A DNA stretch of 64,000 bases from Deinococcus sp. KSM4-11 (GCF_004801415.1 NZ_SSNX01000001.1:496001-560000); one strand, 5' to 3'; counted from the stretch's first letter, positions 1 through 9,385 are shown. The notes: a model not told the origin generated them from the letters alone. Translations and numbers: made by a program.

Positions 1-171
1 GATGCCGGGCCGATCATCGCGCAGGACGTGATTCCCGTGACGCACCGTGAAACGCCGGACTCGCTCATGCGCATGGGCCGCGATGTGGAACGCCAGGTGC
101 TGGCCCGCGCGGTGAAGGCCCACGTGGACGACCGCGTACTGGTGCACGGCAACAAGACGGTCGTGTTCTGA
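1..171 (+). CDS. purU: Formyltetrahydrofolate deformylase, C-terminal end (partial)
   Basis: The window opens inside this gene; 56 codons and a TGA stop are present. The enzyme hydrolyses 10-formyltetrahydrofolate to formate and tetrahydrofolate, balancing one-carbon units and feeding PurT-type purine synthesis. The visible tail starts [10 protein letters not shown], continues with a region rich in Arg and Val ([15 protein letters not shown]) and ends VHGNKTVVF. This matches the conserved C-terminus of PurU: a catalytic-domain Asp followed by the GNKTVVF ending. The N-terminal ACT domain lies outside the window. Identification rests on the tail only, but the tail is distinctive. Confidence 0.88.
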   Translation, partial: DAGPIIAQDVIPVTHRETPDSLMRMGRDVERQVLARAVKAHVDDRVLVHGNKTVVF

Positions 172-272
172 GCGGGGACGGCCCGGCACGTCAGGCCCTG
201 CTGGACGAGGGCGACCGTCTGGCCCGCGATCTGGCGCAGACGCTGCACGTCACGCTGGAAGGGCAACCGCGT

Positions 273-635
273 GTGATCCTGCTCGGTCGATCCCTGGCCG
301 TGAACCTGATCCCGGCCTTCCAGGAGACCCTGGAGGTCATCAGCCGCCGCGCGGGACGACCCCTGCACGCCCTGCTGGTGACCGACGGGCGCGACCGGCC
401 AGTGCTGCAGGTGGTGGACGGGGACGGAGTGATCCGCCGCGCGTTGCCCGCCGACGACCTGATCCGTGACCTGTTGTACATGCGGGGACGGCTGGAGCCG
501 ACGGTACGCGGCCACCTGCAGGACGGCGTCTCCGGTGACGAGCACCATGCGACGCGCGCTCTGGTGGCCTGCCTGAAAAGCCGGGCCGTCCTGAGTGCCA
601 TGCAGCGACTGGTGTCGGCCCTGCTGATTCCCTGA
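273..635 (+). CDS. Hypothetical protein, likely Deinococcus-specific
   Basis: A 120-residue protein of unknown function from the GTG start. The same frame stays open upstream through purU's end, and the residues between 168 and 272 look like a coding amphipathic helix (RQALLDEGDRLARDL). The real start is therefore probably earlier. The only other candidate is a CTG at 168, whose CTGA would overlap the purU stop by four bases. No signal peptide, membrane segment or metal motif is visible. It follows purU directly, so the two are probably co-transcribed. I do not recognise the family. Confidence 0.55.
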   Translation: MILLGRSLAVNLIPAFQETLEVISRRAGRPLHALLVTDGRDRPVLQVVDGDGVIRRALPADDLIRDLLYMRGRLEPTVRGHLQDGVSGDEHHATRALVACLKSRAVLSAMQRLVSALLIP

Positions 636-656
636 GTCCACGACTGTGATTCCCGC

Positions 657-662
657 TACGCT
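657..662 (+). promoter_or_regulatory. -10 box (TACGCT), leaderless promoter
   Basis: TACGCT lies six bases before the ATG at 669, matching the TANNNT layout seen before many genes here. Transcription would start at or next to the start codon. Confidence 0.5.
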
Positions 663-668
663 GAGTCC

Positions 669-1112
669 ATGTCGATCGTGTACCTGATCCTGCTCACCCT
701 GCACAACATCAACCGCTGGCTCGTGCTCATCACGGGCGTGTGGACCCTCGTCCGCACCATTCCGGGCACGGGGAGCCGCAGGCCGTTCACCGCCGCAGAC
801 CGACGCCCGATCGTGGCGTTCACCGGCACCGTTCACCTGCAACTGATCCTGGGCCTGCTGCTCTTCGCCTTCCTGGGAATGCAGCACATCCCGGTGTTCG
901 CCGGAGCGCCCAACGCGGGCTTCCAGTGGCAGCACCTCGGCCTGGGGCTGCTGGCGGCGATCACCGCCACCGTCGGCAGTGCCCTGAGCCGCCGCGCCCC
1001 CACCGATCAGGGCAAGTTCCGCGTGGCGACCACCTGGACGGTCGTGACCCTGCTGCTGGTGCTGCTGCTGATTCCGTGGTGGCGGCCCCTGCTGCGGCTG
1101 TTCACCGCCTGA
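669..1112 (+). CDS. Small four-helix integral membrane protein
   Basis: 147 residues with about four hydrophobic segments, roughly residues 1-25, 48-70, 85-105 and 118-140. The first runs straight on from the start (MSIVYLILLTLHNINRWLVL). Two histidines, in LHNINRW and TVHLQL, lie in or near helices 1 and 2. This resembles small cytochrome-b-like membrane proteins in which His pairs may bind haem, but haem binding is only inferred. The start is fixed by the -10 box six bases upstream, with no Shine-Dalgarno. It stops 11 bases from the convergent downstream gene. Confidence 0.7.
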   Translation: MSIVYLILLTLHNINRWLVLITGVWTLVRTIPGTGSRRPFTAADRRPIVAFTGTVHLQLILGLLLFAFLGMQHIPVFAGAPNAGFQWQHLGLGLLAAITATVGSALSRRAPTDQGKFRVATTWTVVTLLLVLLLIPWWRPLLRLFTA

Positions 1113-1123
1113 CGATTCGCCCG

Positions 1124-2254
1124 TCAGGCCACGCCAGCCACGCCAGTGACCGGCCAGCGCTGGCGTGGGGCTTCTGCCCGTTGCTCCTGATGCCGCTCGA
1201 AGCGCCCATTCAGGCTGATCCGCTCGCCGAAGGAGTGCGGCGCTTCCGGCGTGAAGCCAAGCGGTGTGAACCGGGCCGACAGGTGGAGCATCGCCTCGGC
1301 CTGCTCGACCGTCGGTTCACCCAGCGTGTAGTGCCCCGTGTGCCCCGCGAGGCCCAGCAGCAGCGCCTCGGCCAGTGCCATGGGCAGGCGCTCGTGCCCC
1401 GCGTGCGCACCGGCGTGGCGCCGGATGCCCCTGGCACAGCACAGGCCGCCATCCACAACCTGCACGTCCGGACGGTCGAGCAGCAGGGTGGGCCGGGTCA
1501 CGCGGGGTCGGGTCTCGTCCAGCACGACGGCATTCCGCCCCAGGTGCCCGGCGCGCAGGTCTGCGGCTGCGCGGCTGAGCAAGACGACCAGGCCGCAGGA
1601 CGGCACCCCGCCCAGGTCGGTCGAGACGTCCGTCCGGCCGTGTCCCAGGTGCTGCTGCATCTCACGCAGGGCACCCGCATGTCGGCTGATCAGCAGCAGC
1701 GGCTGCTCGGTGCGCCGGGCGAGCAGCGCGGTCACGCAACGCCCGATGCCGCAGGCGGCCCCGACGATCGCCACGCGCGTAGTGGCTGGGCAGTGGGCGA
1801 GCAGCCGCACCACACTCTGGAAGACCAGCGCGGCCGCGAACGCGTCTCCGGTCGTGAGGCCGATCTCGTCCACTCCACGCAGGGCCAGCCCCCGCGCCGT
1901 GGCCAGCGCCGTCAGGCCGCCCAGGCCGACCGTCTGCGCTCCCAGCTTCTGGGCCTGCCCGATGGCCCGCCCGATGGCCTGGCGGGCACGCGGCGTGCCC
2001 GCCTTCAGTTCCGCTGGGGTCACGGGCACGGCGATGATCCAGCCGGCCGGCCGTTCCGGGTTGTCCTCGGAACGCAGCGTGTCCGTCGTGACGGGGGGCA
2101 GGGACAGGCGCCGGGTCAGGCGGGCGCCGGGCAGCCACGCGAGCGGTCCGGTCACCCGGCCCACGACCCCGACCCCCTCCGCCCCGGGATGCGTCAGGTA
2201 CGCCACCGGATGACGCGGACGGTAGGTCGGCACGGCCTCGGAGTCGATGTTCAT
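1124..2254 (-). CDS. Acyl-ACP-reductase-like / quinate-shikimate dehydrogenase-family protein
   Basis: 376 residues from the ATG. The overall pattern follows cyanobacterial long-chain acyl-ACP reductase (AAR), which makes fatty aldehydes from acyl-ACP: a hydrophilic N-terminal half, then QKLGAQTVGLGGLTALAT, GLTTGDAFAAALV, a Rossmann motif VAIVGAACGIGRCV, LLLISRHAGALREM, and an ending PMALAEALLLGLAGH. In AAR the catalytic Cys follows a VLNGG-like turn. Here VVDGG is followed by LCCARG, so two cysteines sit near but not exactly at the expected place. It could be an AAR, or a related dehydrogenase acting on another acyl substrate. No aldehyde-deformylating oxygenase gene is adjacent. The family is fairly sure, the substrate is not. 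Confidence 0.6.
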   Translation of the reverse strand: MNIDSEAVPTYRPRHPVAYLTHPGAEGVGVVGRVTGPLAWLPGARLTRRLSLPPVTTDTLRSEDNPERPAGWIIAVPVTPAELKAGTPRARQAIGRAIGQAQKLGAQTVGLGGLTALATARGLALRGVDEIGLTTGDAFAAALVFQSVVRLLAHCPATTRVAIVGAACGIGRCVTALLARRTEQPLLLISRHAGALREMQQHLGHGRTDVSTDLGGVPSCGLVVLLSRAAADLRAGHLGRNAVVLDETRPRVTRPTLLLDRPDVQVVDGGLCCARGIRRHAGAHAGHERLPMALAEALLLGLAGHTGHYTLGEPTVEQAEAMLHLSARFTPLGFTPEAPHSFGERISLNGRFERHQEQRAEAPRQRWPVTGVAGVA

Positions 2255-2260
2255 GCGGAC

Positions 2261-2266
2261 AGTTTG
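2261..2266 (-). promoter_or_regulatory. Weak -10 box (CAAACT) before the AAR-like gene
   Basis: On the minus strand CAAACT lies six bases before the ATG. The first T of TANNNT is a C, so this is a weaker example of the leaderless layout. Confidence 0.3.
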
Positions 2267-2319
2267 CGCGGCCCGGCATGATCGAACCATGACCACTTTT
2301 CGCCCCGGCGTGACTGCCC

Positions 2320-3309
2320 TCAGCGGCTGGGTTCGATGATCACCTTTCCGGTCGTCTTGCGATCCAGGATGTCCTGGAAGGCGCGGGCACTGTCCGCCAG
2401 ACCGTAGGTCGGCCCGACCTGCGGCGTGACCTGCCCGCTGCCTACCAGGGCCGTGAGGGCCAGCGCGGCCTCGGCGGTGGCGGCCCGGTCGTACATCAGG
2501 CTGGTCAGCCACAACCCGGTCACGGTCAGGTTGCGCTTCATCAGTTCCACCGGGCGGAGGGTCGCCTGCTCGCGGCTGGCGTTCCCGATCACGATGATCC
2601 GGCCCTGGCCGGCGGCCATGTCCAGGCTCTCCTGGAAGCGTCGGCCACCCACGACCTCCAGAATCAGGGGAACACCCTGGCCGCCGGCTGCGTCCCGGAC
2701 TTTCTGCACGCGCTCCTCGTCGTCCTGGAGAAGCGTCACATCCGCGCCCAGGTCACGCGCGAGCTGGAGTTTCTCATCGGTGCTTGCCATGGCGATGACC
2801 TGCATCCCCAGGGCCTTCGCCAGCTGGATGCTGGCCGTGCCGAGTGCCCCGGCCGCCGCCTGCACCAGCACCCACTCGCCGCTCGTCCCGCGCCCCAGGG
2901 TTTTCAGACCGTGGTACGCCGTGAAGTACGACACGGGGAAGGCCGCCGCCTGGGGGCCGGTCAGGGTCTGCGGCACCGGGATCAGCCCGGCGGCGTTCAC
3001 GACCGAATACCGCGCCAGGGCGCCCGAACCGCCGAGCGCCGCGACCCGCTGTCCGACCTGCACGCCCGTGACACCTTCGCCGAGCGACTCGACCAGGCCC
3101 GCGAATTCCATGCCGGGCGTGTACGGAACCTTCGTGCGCGTGAGGTACTCGCCCGCCACCGCCAGCACGTCCGCAAAGTTGATGCCGACGGCCTCCACCT
3201 CGATGCGCACCTCGCCGGGGCCGGGGGTGGGCACGGGCACGTCGCGCAGTTCCATCACGTCGGGCGGACCGAGCCGCTCCACCACCATCGCCTTCATCGT
3301 GTCCGTCAT
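2320..3309 (-). CDS. NADPH:quinone oxidoreductase, zinc-independent MDR family
   Basis: 329 residues of the medium-chain dehydrogenase/reductase superfamily, quinone oxidoreductase branch. It starts MTDTMKAMVVERLGPPDVME, contains VGINFADVLAVAGEY and the catalytic-domain turn YTPGMEFAGLVESLG. The nucleotide-binding motif VLVQAAAGALGTASIQLAKA replaces the usual GxGxxG with an AAAGALG loop, typical of Qor. No structural-zinc cysteine cluster is seen. These enzymes reduce quinones or enoyl-type substrates with NADPH in the cytosol. An upstream ATG at 3360 is less likely because the -10 box lies just before the chosen ATG. It is divergent from the beta-oxidation gene, which may point to a shared regulator. 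Confidence 0.88.
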   Translation of the reverse strand: MTDTMKAMVVERLGPPDVMELRDVPVPTPGPGEVRIEVEAVGINFADVLAVAGEYLTRTKVPYTPGMEFAGLVESLGEGVTGVQVGQRVAALGGSGALARYSVVNAAGLIPVPQTLTGPQAAAFPVSYFTAYHGLKTLGRGTSGEWVLVQAAAGALGTASIQLAKALGMQVIAMASTDEKLQLARDLGADVTLLQDDEERVQKVRDAAGGQGVPLILEVVGGRRFQESLDMAAGQGRIIVIGNASREQATLRPVELMKRNLTVTGLWLTSLMYDRAATAEAALALTALVGSGQVTPQVGPTYGLADSARAFQDILDRKTTGKVIIEPSR

Positions 3310-3315
3310 GGCGCC

Positions 3316-3321
3316 AGCATA
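3316..3321 (-). promoter_or_regulatory. -10 box (TATGCT), leaderless promoter of quinone oxidoreductase
   Basis: TATGCT on the minus strand, six bases before the ATG at 3309. No Shine-Dalgarno lies between. Confidence 0.5.
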
Positions 3322-3340
3322 CCGGCAGTTCCCCAGGAAG

Positions 3341-3372
3341 TGAACGTTGACGTACACCATGAACGCTTACGT
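3341..3372. repeat. Direct repeat in a divergent promoter region, possible operator
   Basis: TGAACGTTGACGT (3341-3353) and TGAACGCTTACGT (3360-3372) match at 11 of 13 positions and start 19 bases apart. They sit between the divergent quinone oxidoreductase and beta-oxidation genes. A regulator binding both copies could control both directions. No regulator gene is adjacent, and the function is inferred from position only. Confidence 0.4.
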
Positions 3373-3455
3373 GTTTGACCGGGTACAGCAATCGTGGAAA
3401 GCTATGGGCCGCACACCGCAATCCAGTCCTCGCCCCATCCCAGGAGGCCCAATCC

Positions 3456-5534
3456 ATGAGCATCGTCGACCACTCCCGCCAGGATGACATTCTCGTTCTG
3501 ACCATCAACAACCCGCCCGTAAACGCCTTCTCACCCGGCGTCCCCGAGGGCCTGAAAGCTGGCCTGGACGCCGCCGCCAGCGACGACGGCGTGAGGGCCG
3601 TCGTGATCATCGGCGGAGGACGGACGTTCGTCGCCGGGGCGGACATCCGGACCTTCAATCTGCCCCGCGACCAGGCTCCAGACCTGCGCGGCACCATCGA
3701 GAAACTCGACGCCTTCGGGAAACCCACCGTCGCCGCCATTCACGGCACGGCACTCGGCGGTGGCCTGGAACTCGCCCTGGCCTGCACGTACCGCGTGGCC
3801 GTGCCTGACGCGCAACTCGGCCTCCCGGAAGTGAAACTGGGCGTCCTACCCGGTGCGGGCGGCACGCAGCGCCTGCCCCGCGTGGTCGGCGCGCAGAAGG
3901 CCCTGGACATGATGCTGAGCGGCACCCCGATCCGGGCCACCGAAGCCAGCCAGCTCGGCCTGATCGACCGGATCGTGGACGGTGACCTCCTGGCCGGTGC
4001 CGTCGAGTTCGCCCGCGAGCTGGCCGAGGCCCGCCCCCTCCCGCGCATCAGCGACCGCAGCGTGCCGGGTGCCCGCCCGGACGTCTTCGCCGCCGCCCGG
4101 GTGGGCATCACGAAAACGCACCGGGGCCAGCTCTCGCCGTCGCTGATCATCGACCTCGCCGAGATGGCCGCCACCACGCCCTTCAAGCAGGGCTGGGACG
4201 CCGAGGCCGGGAAGTTCATGCAGGCCAAGGACTCGCCACAGTCGCGCGGCCTGCGCCACCTCTTCTTCGCCGAACGCGAGAGCGCCAAGATCCCAGGCAT
4301 CACGAAAGACACGCCCACCACGGACATCCGCCGCGCCGGGATCATCGGGGCGGGCACCATGGGCGGCGGCATCGCCATGAATTTCCTGAACGTCGGCATT
4401 CCCGTGACCATCGTCGAGACCACCCAGGATGCCCTCGACCGCGGCCTGGGCATCATCCGCCGCAACTACGAGAACTCCGCGAAGAAAGGCCGCATGACTA
4501 TGGACGACGTCGAGAACCGGATGTCCATGCTGACGCCCACCCTGGACATGGCCGACCTGAACGACGCCGACATCATCATCGAAGCCGTGTTCGAGAACAT
4601 GGACGTCAAGAAGGACATCTTCACGCGCCTGGACGCCATCGCCAAGCCCGGCGCAATCCTGGCGAGCAACACCAGCACCCTCAACGTGAACGAGATCGCC
4701 AGCGTCACGAAACGCCCCGAGAGCGTCATCGGCCTGCACTTCTTCAGCCCCGCGAACGTCATGAAACTCCTGGAGATCGTCCGCGCCGACAAGACCAGCG
4801 ACACCGTGCTGGCGACCAGCATGGCCCTCGCCAGGAAAATCAAGAAAGTCGGCGTGGTCGTCGGCGTGTGCGACGGTTTCGTCGGCAACCGAATGGTGCA
4901 CCGCTACGGCGACGAGGCCCGCAAAATCGTCGAAGAAGGCGCGCGCCCCGAGGACGTGGACGCCAGCATGAACGAACTCGGCCTCCCCATGGGGCCGTTC
5001 CAGATGAGCGACATGGCGGGCCTGGACATCGGCCATGCCATCCGCCAGCACCAGGCGAAGGTGCGCGGCGAGCCCAAACCCGACGGCTGGCTCGACCGCA
5101 TCGTCGAAACTGGCCGCAAGGGCCAGAAGACGCAGGGCGGCATCTACGACTACGACGAGACGCGCAAGCCCAGGCCCAACGCAGAGATGCAGAAACTCAT
5201 TGAGGACTACCGCGCCGAGAAGGGCATCGTTCCCCGCGAGATCAGCCAGGAGGAGAGCACGCAACGCCTGGCGTACTCCCTAGTGAACGAGGGCGCGAAG
5301 ATTCTGGAAGAGGGCATCGCCCAGCGCGCCGGGGACATCGACGTGATCTACATCTACGGCTACGGCTTCCCCGCCTACCGGGGCGGCCCCATGCAGTACG
5401 CCAGCGAACAGGGCCTGAAGAACGTCGTCGCCGACCTGGAGAAGTACGGCCAGACGCCCGCGCCCCTGCTGAAGCGGCTGGCCGACGAGGGCAAGACCTT
5501 TGCGGACTTTGATGCGGAGAAGGGGCGGGCCTAA
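3456..5534 (+). CDS. fadB: 3-hydroxyacyl-CoA dehydrogenase / enoyl-CoA hydratase fusion (FadB/FadJ type)
   Basis: 692 residues carrying two steps of fatty acid beta-oxidation. The N-terminal crotonase domain (about 1-190) has the oxyanion loop VAGADIRTF and the two catalytic glutamates, E105 in GGGLELAL and E125 in GLPEVKLG. The dehydrogenase domain begins near residue 292 with the NAD motif GIIGAGTMGGGIA. Its catalytic His lies in IGLHFFSPANVMKLLE. The C-terminal dimer domains follow, including YGYGFPAYRGGPM. The ATG has a clear ribosome site (AGGAGG, eight bases upstream). Thiolase, the next pathway enzyme, follows after an unrelated reverse gene. Its stop overlaps that gene by four bases. 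Confidence 0.93.
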   Translation: MSIVDHSRQDDILVLTINNPPVNAFSPGVPEGLKAGLDAAASDDGVRAVVIIGGGRTFVAGADIRTFNLPRDQAPDLRGTIEKLDAFGKPTVAAIHGTALGGGLELALACTYRVAVPDAQLGLPEVKLGVLPGAGGTQRLPRVVGAQKALDMMLSGTPIRATEASQLGLIDRIVDGDLLAGAVEFARELAEARPLPRISDRSVPGARPDVFAAARVGITKTHRGQLSPSLIIDLAEMAATTPFKQGWDAEAGKFMQAKDSPQSRGLRHLFFAERESAKIPGITKDTPTTDIRRAGIIGAGTMGGGIAMNFLNVGIPVTIVETTQDALDRGLGIIRRNYENSAKKGRMTMDDVENRMSMLTPTLDMADLNDADIIIEAVFENMDVKKDIFTRLDAIAKPGAILASNTSTLNVNEIASVTKRPESVIGLHFFSPANVMKLLEIVRADKTSDTVLATSMALARKIKKVGVVVGVCDGFVGNRMVHRYGDEARKIVEEGARPEDVDASMNELGLPMGPFQMSDMAGLDIGHAIRQHQAKVRGEPKPDGWLDRIVETGRKGQKTQGGIYDYDETRKPRPNAEMQKLIEDYRAEKGIVPREISQEESTQRLAYSLVNEGAKILEEGIAQRAGDIDVIYIYGYGFPAYRGGPMQYASEQGLKNVVADLEKYGQTPAPLLKRLADEGKTFADFDAEKGRA

Positions 5535-5848
5535 CGTAGATCGGCGGCTTGGAGCAGTGTTCCGCCCGACGCGGACGCAATCGCATTAAGTTCAGATTCT
5601 GAAACGGTGCCCTCGGCCAGCAGAATCACCGGAAAGCGAGCGAGCTCTGGGTACTCCTCCCCTCCAAACTGAGGATCGAAGTTGTCGCGCAGCATATATT
5701 TCGCCTCCTTGCCTTCTTGCACGAATCTGTATAGCTCGTAAAGTCCGATGTACGAGGACTCGCGCGGTTCGAACTTGACTCCCAGGAACGCCTCAAGCAC
5801 TTTCTGAATCTCCGCGCGGTTTCTGGAAATGTACCCAATTCCGACCAT
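5531..5848 (-). CDS. Small hypothetical protein inserted between beta-oxidation genes
   Basis: 105 residues, no recognised family, acidic and soluble, starting [20 protein letters not shown]. Its codon use differs from all neighbours: AGA, CTA, ATT, AAT and TAT codons are frequent and third positions are much less GC-rich. It lies antisense between fadB and the thiolase gene, where the two would normally be contiguous. This suggests a recent insertion or horizontal gain. A TAGGCT box lies six bases before the ATG, so it may have its own leaderless promoter. Size and composition resemble small immunity-type proteins, but that is only a guess. Confidence 0.7.
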   Translation of the reverse strand: MVGIGYISRNRAEIQKVLEAFLGVKFEPRESSYIGLYELYRFVQEGKEAKYMLRDNFDPQFGGEEYPELARFPVILLAEGTVSESELNAIASASGGTLLQAADLR

Positions 5849-5854
5849 CTGACC

Positions 5855-5860
5855 AGCCTA
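5855..5860 (-). promoter_or_regulatory. -10 box (TAGGCT) of the inserted small gene
   Basis: TAGGCT on the minus strand, six bases before the ATG at 5848. It overlaps the leader of the thiolase gene on the other strand. Confidence 0.4.
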
Positions 5861-5880
5861 ACGACCAAAGGAGTTTCCGC

Positions 5881-7062
<1,182 letters not shown>

Positions 7063-7098
7063 CCCGGAGCAGGCGTCATTTGGCATCAGCGGCGCGAC

Positions 7099-7104
7099 TA
7101 CAAT
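7099..7104 (+). promoter_or_regulatory. -10 box (TACAAT), leaderless promoter
   Basis: TACAAT, seven bases before the ATG at 7112. An in-frame ATG at 7103 lies inside this box and is therefore unlikely to be the start. Confidence 0.5.
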
Positions 7105-7111
7105 GCCCGGC

Positions 7112-7897
7112 ATGTCGGACGTTTCCATGAACAGGCCGGGCGAGATTCGCAGGGATGACCTCGTGGCGTGGCTGAATGATTACCTTCACGTGGGCGCGTT
7201 CAAGGACGTGAGCCTGAACGGGCTTCAGATCGAGGGCACAGACGTAATCCGGCGCGTGGCCGCCAGCGTGGACACCAGCGTGAAGACCCTCCAGCATGCG
7301 GCAGACAGCGGTGCGGACATCCTGCTGGTGCATCACGGACTGTTCTGGGGCAAACCCCTGCCCATCACTGGCCCGCACCGGGAGCGTATACGCACGGCCA
7401 TCCAGGCCGACCTGAACCTGTACGCGGCGCACCTGCCGCTTGACGCGCATGCTGAGGTGGGGAACAACGCGATGATGGCGAGGGCACTGAGTCTGGGGGG
7501 AATCATCCCGTTCGGTGAATTCGCCGGGCAGACGATCGGCGTGGCGGGCGACCTGCCCTTCGAGCTGTCTTTGCAGGACTTCGCGGATCGCATCCAGAAA
7601 CTGACCGGCGAGATCTGCCTTGTGCATGGAGGGGGCGTGCCCACCGTGCGCCGTCTGGGTATCTGCTCTGGCGAGGGCTCGGGCCTGATTCCGGAAGCGG
7701 CGGCGCTGGGCCTGGACACGCTGCTCACCGGCGAGCCCGCGCACAAACACTTCAATGACGCCTTCGAGTACGGCGTGAACGTGGTCTTCGCCGGGCATTA
7801 CGAGACCGAGGTGTTCGGCGTGCGCGCCCTGGCGGCGAAAGTGGAGGATCAGTTCGGCCTGCCGTGGCAGTTCCTGCACCATCCCACCGGCCTGTGA
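7112..7897 (+). CDS. Nif3-like dinuclear metal centre protein
   Basis: 261 residues of the Nif3/YbgI (GTP cyclohydrolase 1 type 2-like) family. Metal ligands are visible: the His pair in ILLVHHGLFWGKP, and the C-terminal FAGHYETEVFGV with His and Glu. An Asp sits in AAHLPLDAHAEVGNNA. These proteins form toroidal hexamers with a two-metal site; their physiological reaction is still uncertain. The gene overlaps tmk by four bases (GTGA), so the two are translationally coupled. Confidence 0.88.
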   Translation: MSDVSMNRPGEIRRDDLVAWLNDYLHVGAFKDVSLNGLQIEGTDVIRRVAASVDTSVKTLQHAADSGADILLVHHGLFWGKPLPITGPHRERIRTAIQADLNLYAAHLPLDAHAEVGNNAMMARALSLGGIIPFGEFAGQTIGVAGDLPFELSLQDFADRIQKLTGEICLVHGGGVPTVRRLGICSGEGSGLIPEAAALGLDTLLTGEPAHKHFNDAFEYGVNVVFAGHYETEVFGVRALAAKVEDQFGLPWQFLHHPTGL

Positions 7898-8547
7898 CGG
7901 GACTGTTCCTCACCTTCGAGGGGCCGGAGGGAGCGGGCAAGAGCACGCAACTCGCCCGGCTGGTGGCACGCCTAGAAGCGGAGGGCATCGCCCACACGGT
8001 CACGCGGGAACCCGGCGGAACGCCCCTGGGAACCCGTGTGCGCGAGGTGCTCCTCGATCCGGCGCTGACCATCGACCCGCTGCCGGAATTCCTGCTGTAT
8101 TCGGCAAGCCGGGCGCAACTCGTGGCGAACGTCATCCGGCCCGCGCTGGACAGGGGAGACGTCGTGGTATGCGACCGGTACGCGGATTCCAGCCTCGCGT
8201 ACCAGGGAGCCGGGCGGGGGCTTGATGCCCGACTGCTCGGGGACATTACGCGGGCGGCCACGGGGGGCCTGACCCCACACCTGACCGTGCTGCTCGACCT
8301 TGATCCGGTGCTGGGGCTGGAGAGGGCCGCGCGGCGCGGGCAACCGGACCGGCTGGAGCGAGCGGATCTGGCGTTTCACCAGCGGGTGCGGGACGGGTTC
8401 CTGGTGCTGGCAGAGCAGGAACCGGCCCGATTTCTGCTGCTCGACGCCGTGCTGGCCCCGGAGATCCTGGCGGATCGGATCTGGCATGCCGTGCGGGCGC
8501 GGGTTCACACGGTGCCGGGTCAAGGCCGCACGAACCCTATTTCCTGA
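7894..8547 (+). CDS. tmk: Thymidylate kinase
   Basis: 217 residues. It phosphorylates dTMP to dTDP, an essential step in dTTP supply. The P-loop is FEGPEGAGKSTQL near the N-terminus. It also has EPGGTPLG, the dTMP-contacting CDRYADSSLAYQG, and a lid region ARRGQPDRLER. The GTG start within GTGA overlapping the Nif3-like stop is preferred. An ATG 30 bases upstream would add an unneeded extension inside the previous gene. Its end overlaps the convergent glutamine cyclotransferase gene by 11 bases. Confidence 0.93.
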   Translation: MTGLFLTFEGPEGAGKSTQLARLVARLEAEGIAHTVTREPGGTPLGTRVREVLLDPALTIDPLPEFLLYSASRAQLVANVIRPALDRGDVVVCDRYADSSLAYQGAGRGLDARLLGDITRAATGGLTPHLTVLLDLDPVLGLERAARRGQPDRLERADLAFHQRVRDGFLVLAEQEPARFLLLDAVLAPEILADRIWHAVRARVHTVPGQGRTNPIS

Positions 8548-9385
8548 GTCGTCCCTGTGTGCCCGCGCCCGGTTCGATCTTCACGCCGGGCACCTTCACT
8601 TCAAAGATCGTGCCCCAGCGTTTGCCGGTGATCAGCAGCGTGCCGCGTTCAGGCACGTAGGCGATGCCATTGGGCACGTCGTCGAAGGTCAGGGGGCGGC
8701 CCCCCTGGATGGCCTGGGTGCTGGCCTCACGGGTCAGATCGGACACGTCGATCCAGGCGGTGACCCGGCCCGTCTGCGGGTCGATCCGGGCGATCCGGTC
8801 GCTGAGCCACAAGTTGGCGTAGACGTTTCCCTGCACGTACTCCAGCTCGTTGAGGTTGCGGATCGGCTGGCCGTCATCGGTGACGTTCACGCTGCGTTTC
8901 ACCGAGAACGTTTTCAGGTCGCGCCACACCAGGGTGGCACTGCCGTTGCTCATGATCAGCTGTTTGCCATCGGTGGTCAGGCCCCAGCCCTCGCCGGTGT
9001 ACCGGTACTGGCCGGTTTCCTTGAGGGTGGTGGCGTCGAACGTGAAGGCGATGCCGTCCTGCCACGTCAGGTGGTACGCCGTGCCGCCCACCACGGTGAT
9101 CCCCTCGCCAAACGCCGTGGCGAGCGGGGTGGAGGCGGCGACCTGCACTTTCCCGGTCTTCAGGGTCGAGATGCGCACACCGGAGTCGCCAACCTGCCCG
9201 GTGCTCTCGGCATACAGGCCGCGCCCCAGGTACTGGAAGCCTTCCGTGAAGGCATTCCGGTCGTGTGGAAAGCGCGCGACGACTGTCGGGACGATGACCG
9301 GAGCGCGGGCCGGGAGGGGAACAGTCTGGCCCAGGCCCACGGGGGCGAGGAGCAAGGTCACGGTGAGGGCAGGGAGAACGCGCAC
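8537..9385 (-). CDS. Glutaminyl-peptide cyclotransferase (glutamine cyclotransferase), exported
   Basis: 282 residues from a GTG start. A signal peptide is evident (MRVLPALTVTLLLAPVGLGQ). The mature part is a beta-propeller of the plant/bacterial glutamine cyclotransferase family (PF05096), which converts N-terminal Gln to pyroglutamate. Family hallmarks seen are RFPHDRNAFTEGFQYLG, LYESTG-like ESTGQVGDSGV, LNELEYVQGNVYANLWLSD and FDDVPNGIAYVP. It acts outside the membrane, perhaps capping secreted protein N-termini. TACCAT lies six bases before the GTG, supporting this start. Confidence 0.88.
   Translation of the reverse strand: MRVLPALTVTLLLAPVGLGQTVPLPARAPVIVPTVVARFPHDRNAFTEGFQYLGRGLYAESTGQVGDSGVRISTLKTGKVQVAASTPLATAFGEGITVVGGTAYHLTWQDGIAFTFDATTLKETGQYRYTGEGWGLTTDGKQLIMSNGSATLVWRDLKTFSVKRSVNVTDDGQPIRNLNELEYVQGNVYANLWLSDRIARIDPQTGRVTAWIDVSDLTREASTQAIQGGRPLTFDDVPNGIAYVPERGTLLITGKRWGTIFEVKVPGVKIEPGAGTQGRLRK

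Noticed and set aside
740..2281. Long plus-strand frame across the membrane protein and AAR-like gene
   Set aside because: It overlaps two better-supported genes and has Arg/Pro/His-rich composition typical of a wrong frame.
3846..5264. Long minus-strand frame opposite fadB
   Set aside because: Shadow of the fadB codons; no ribosome site or family match.
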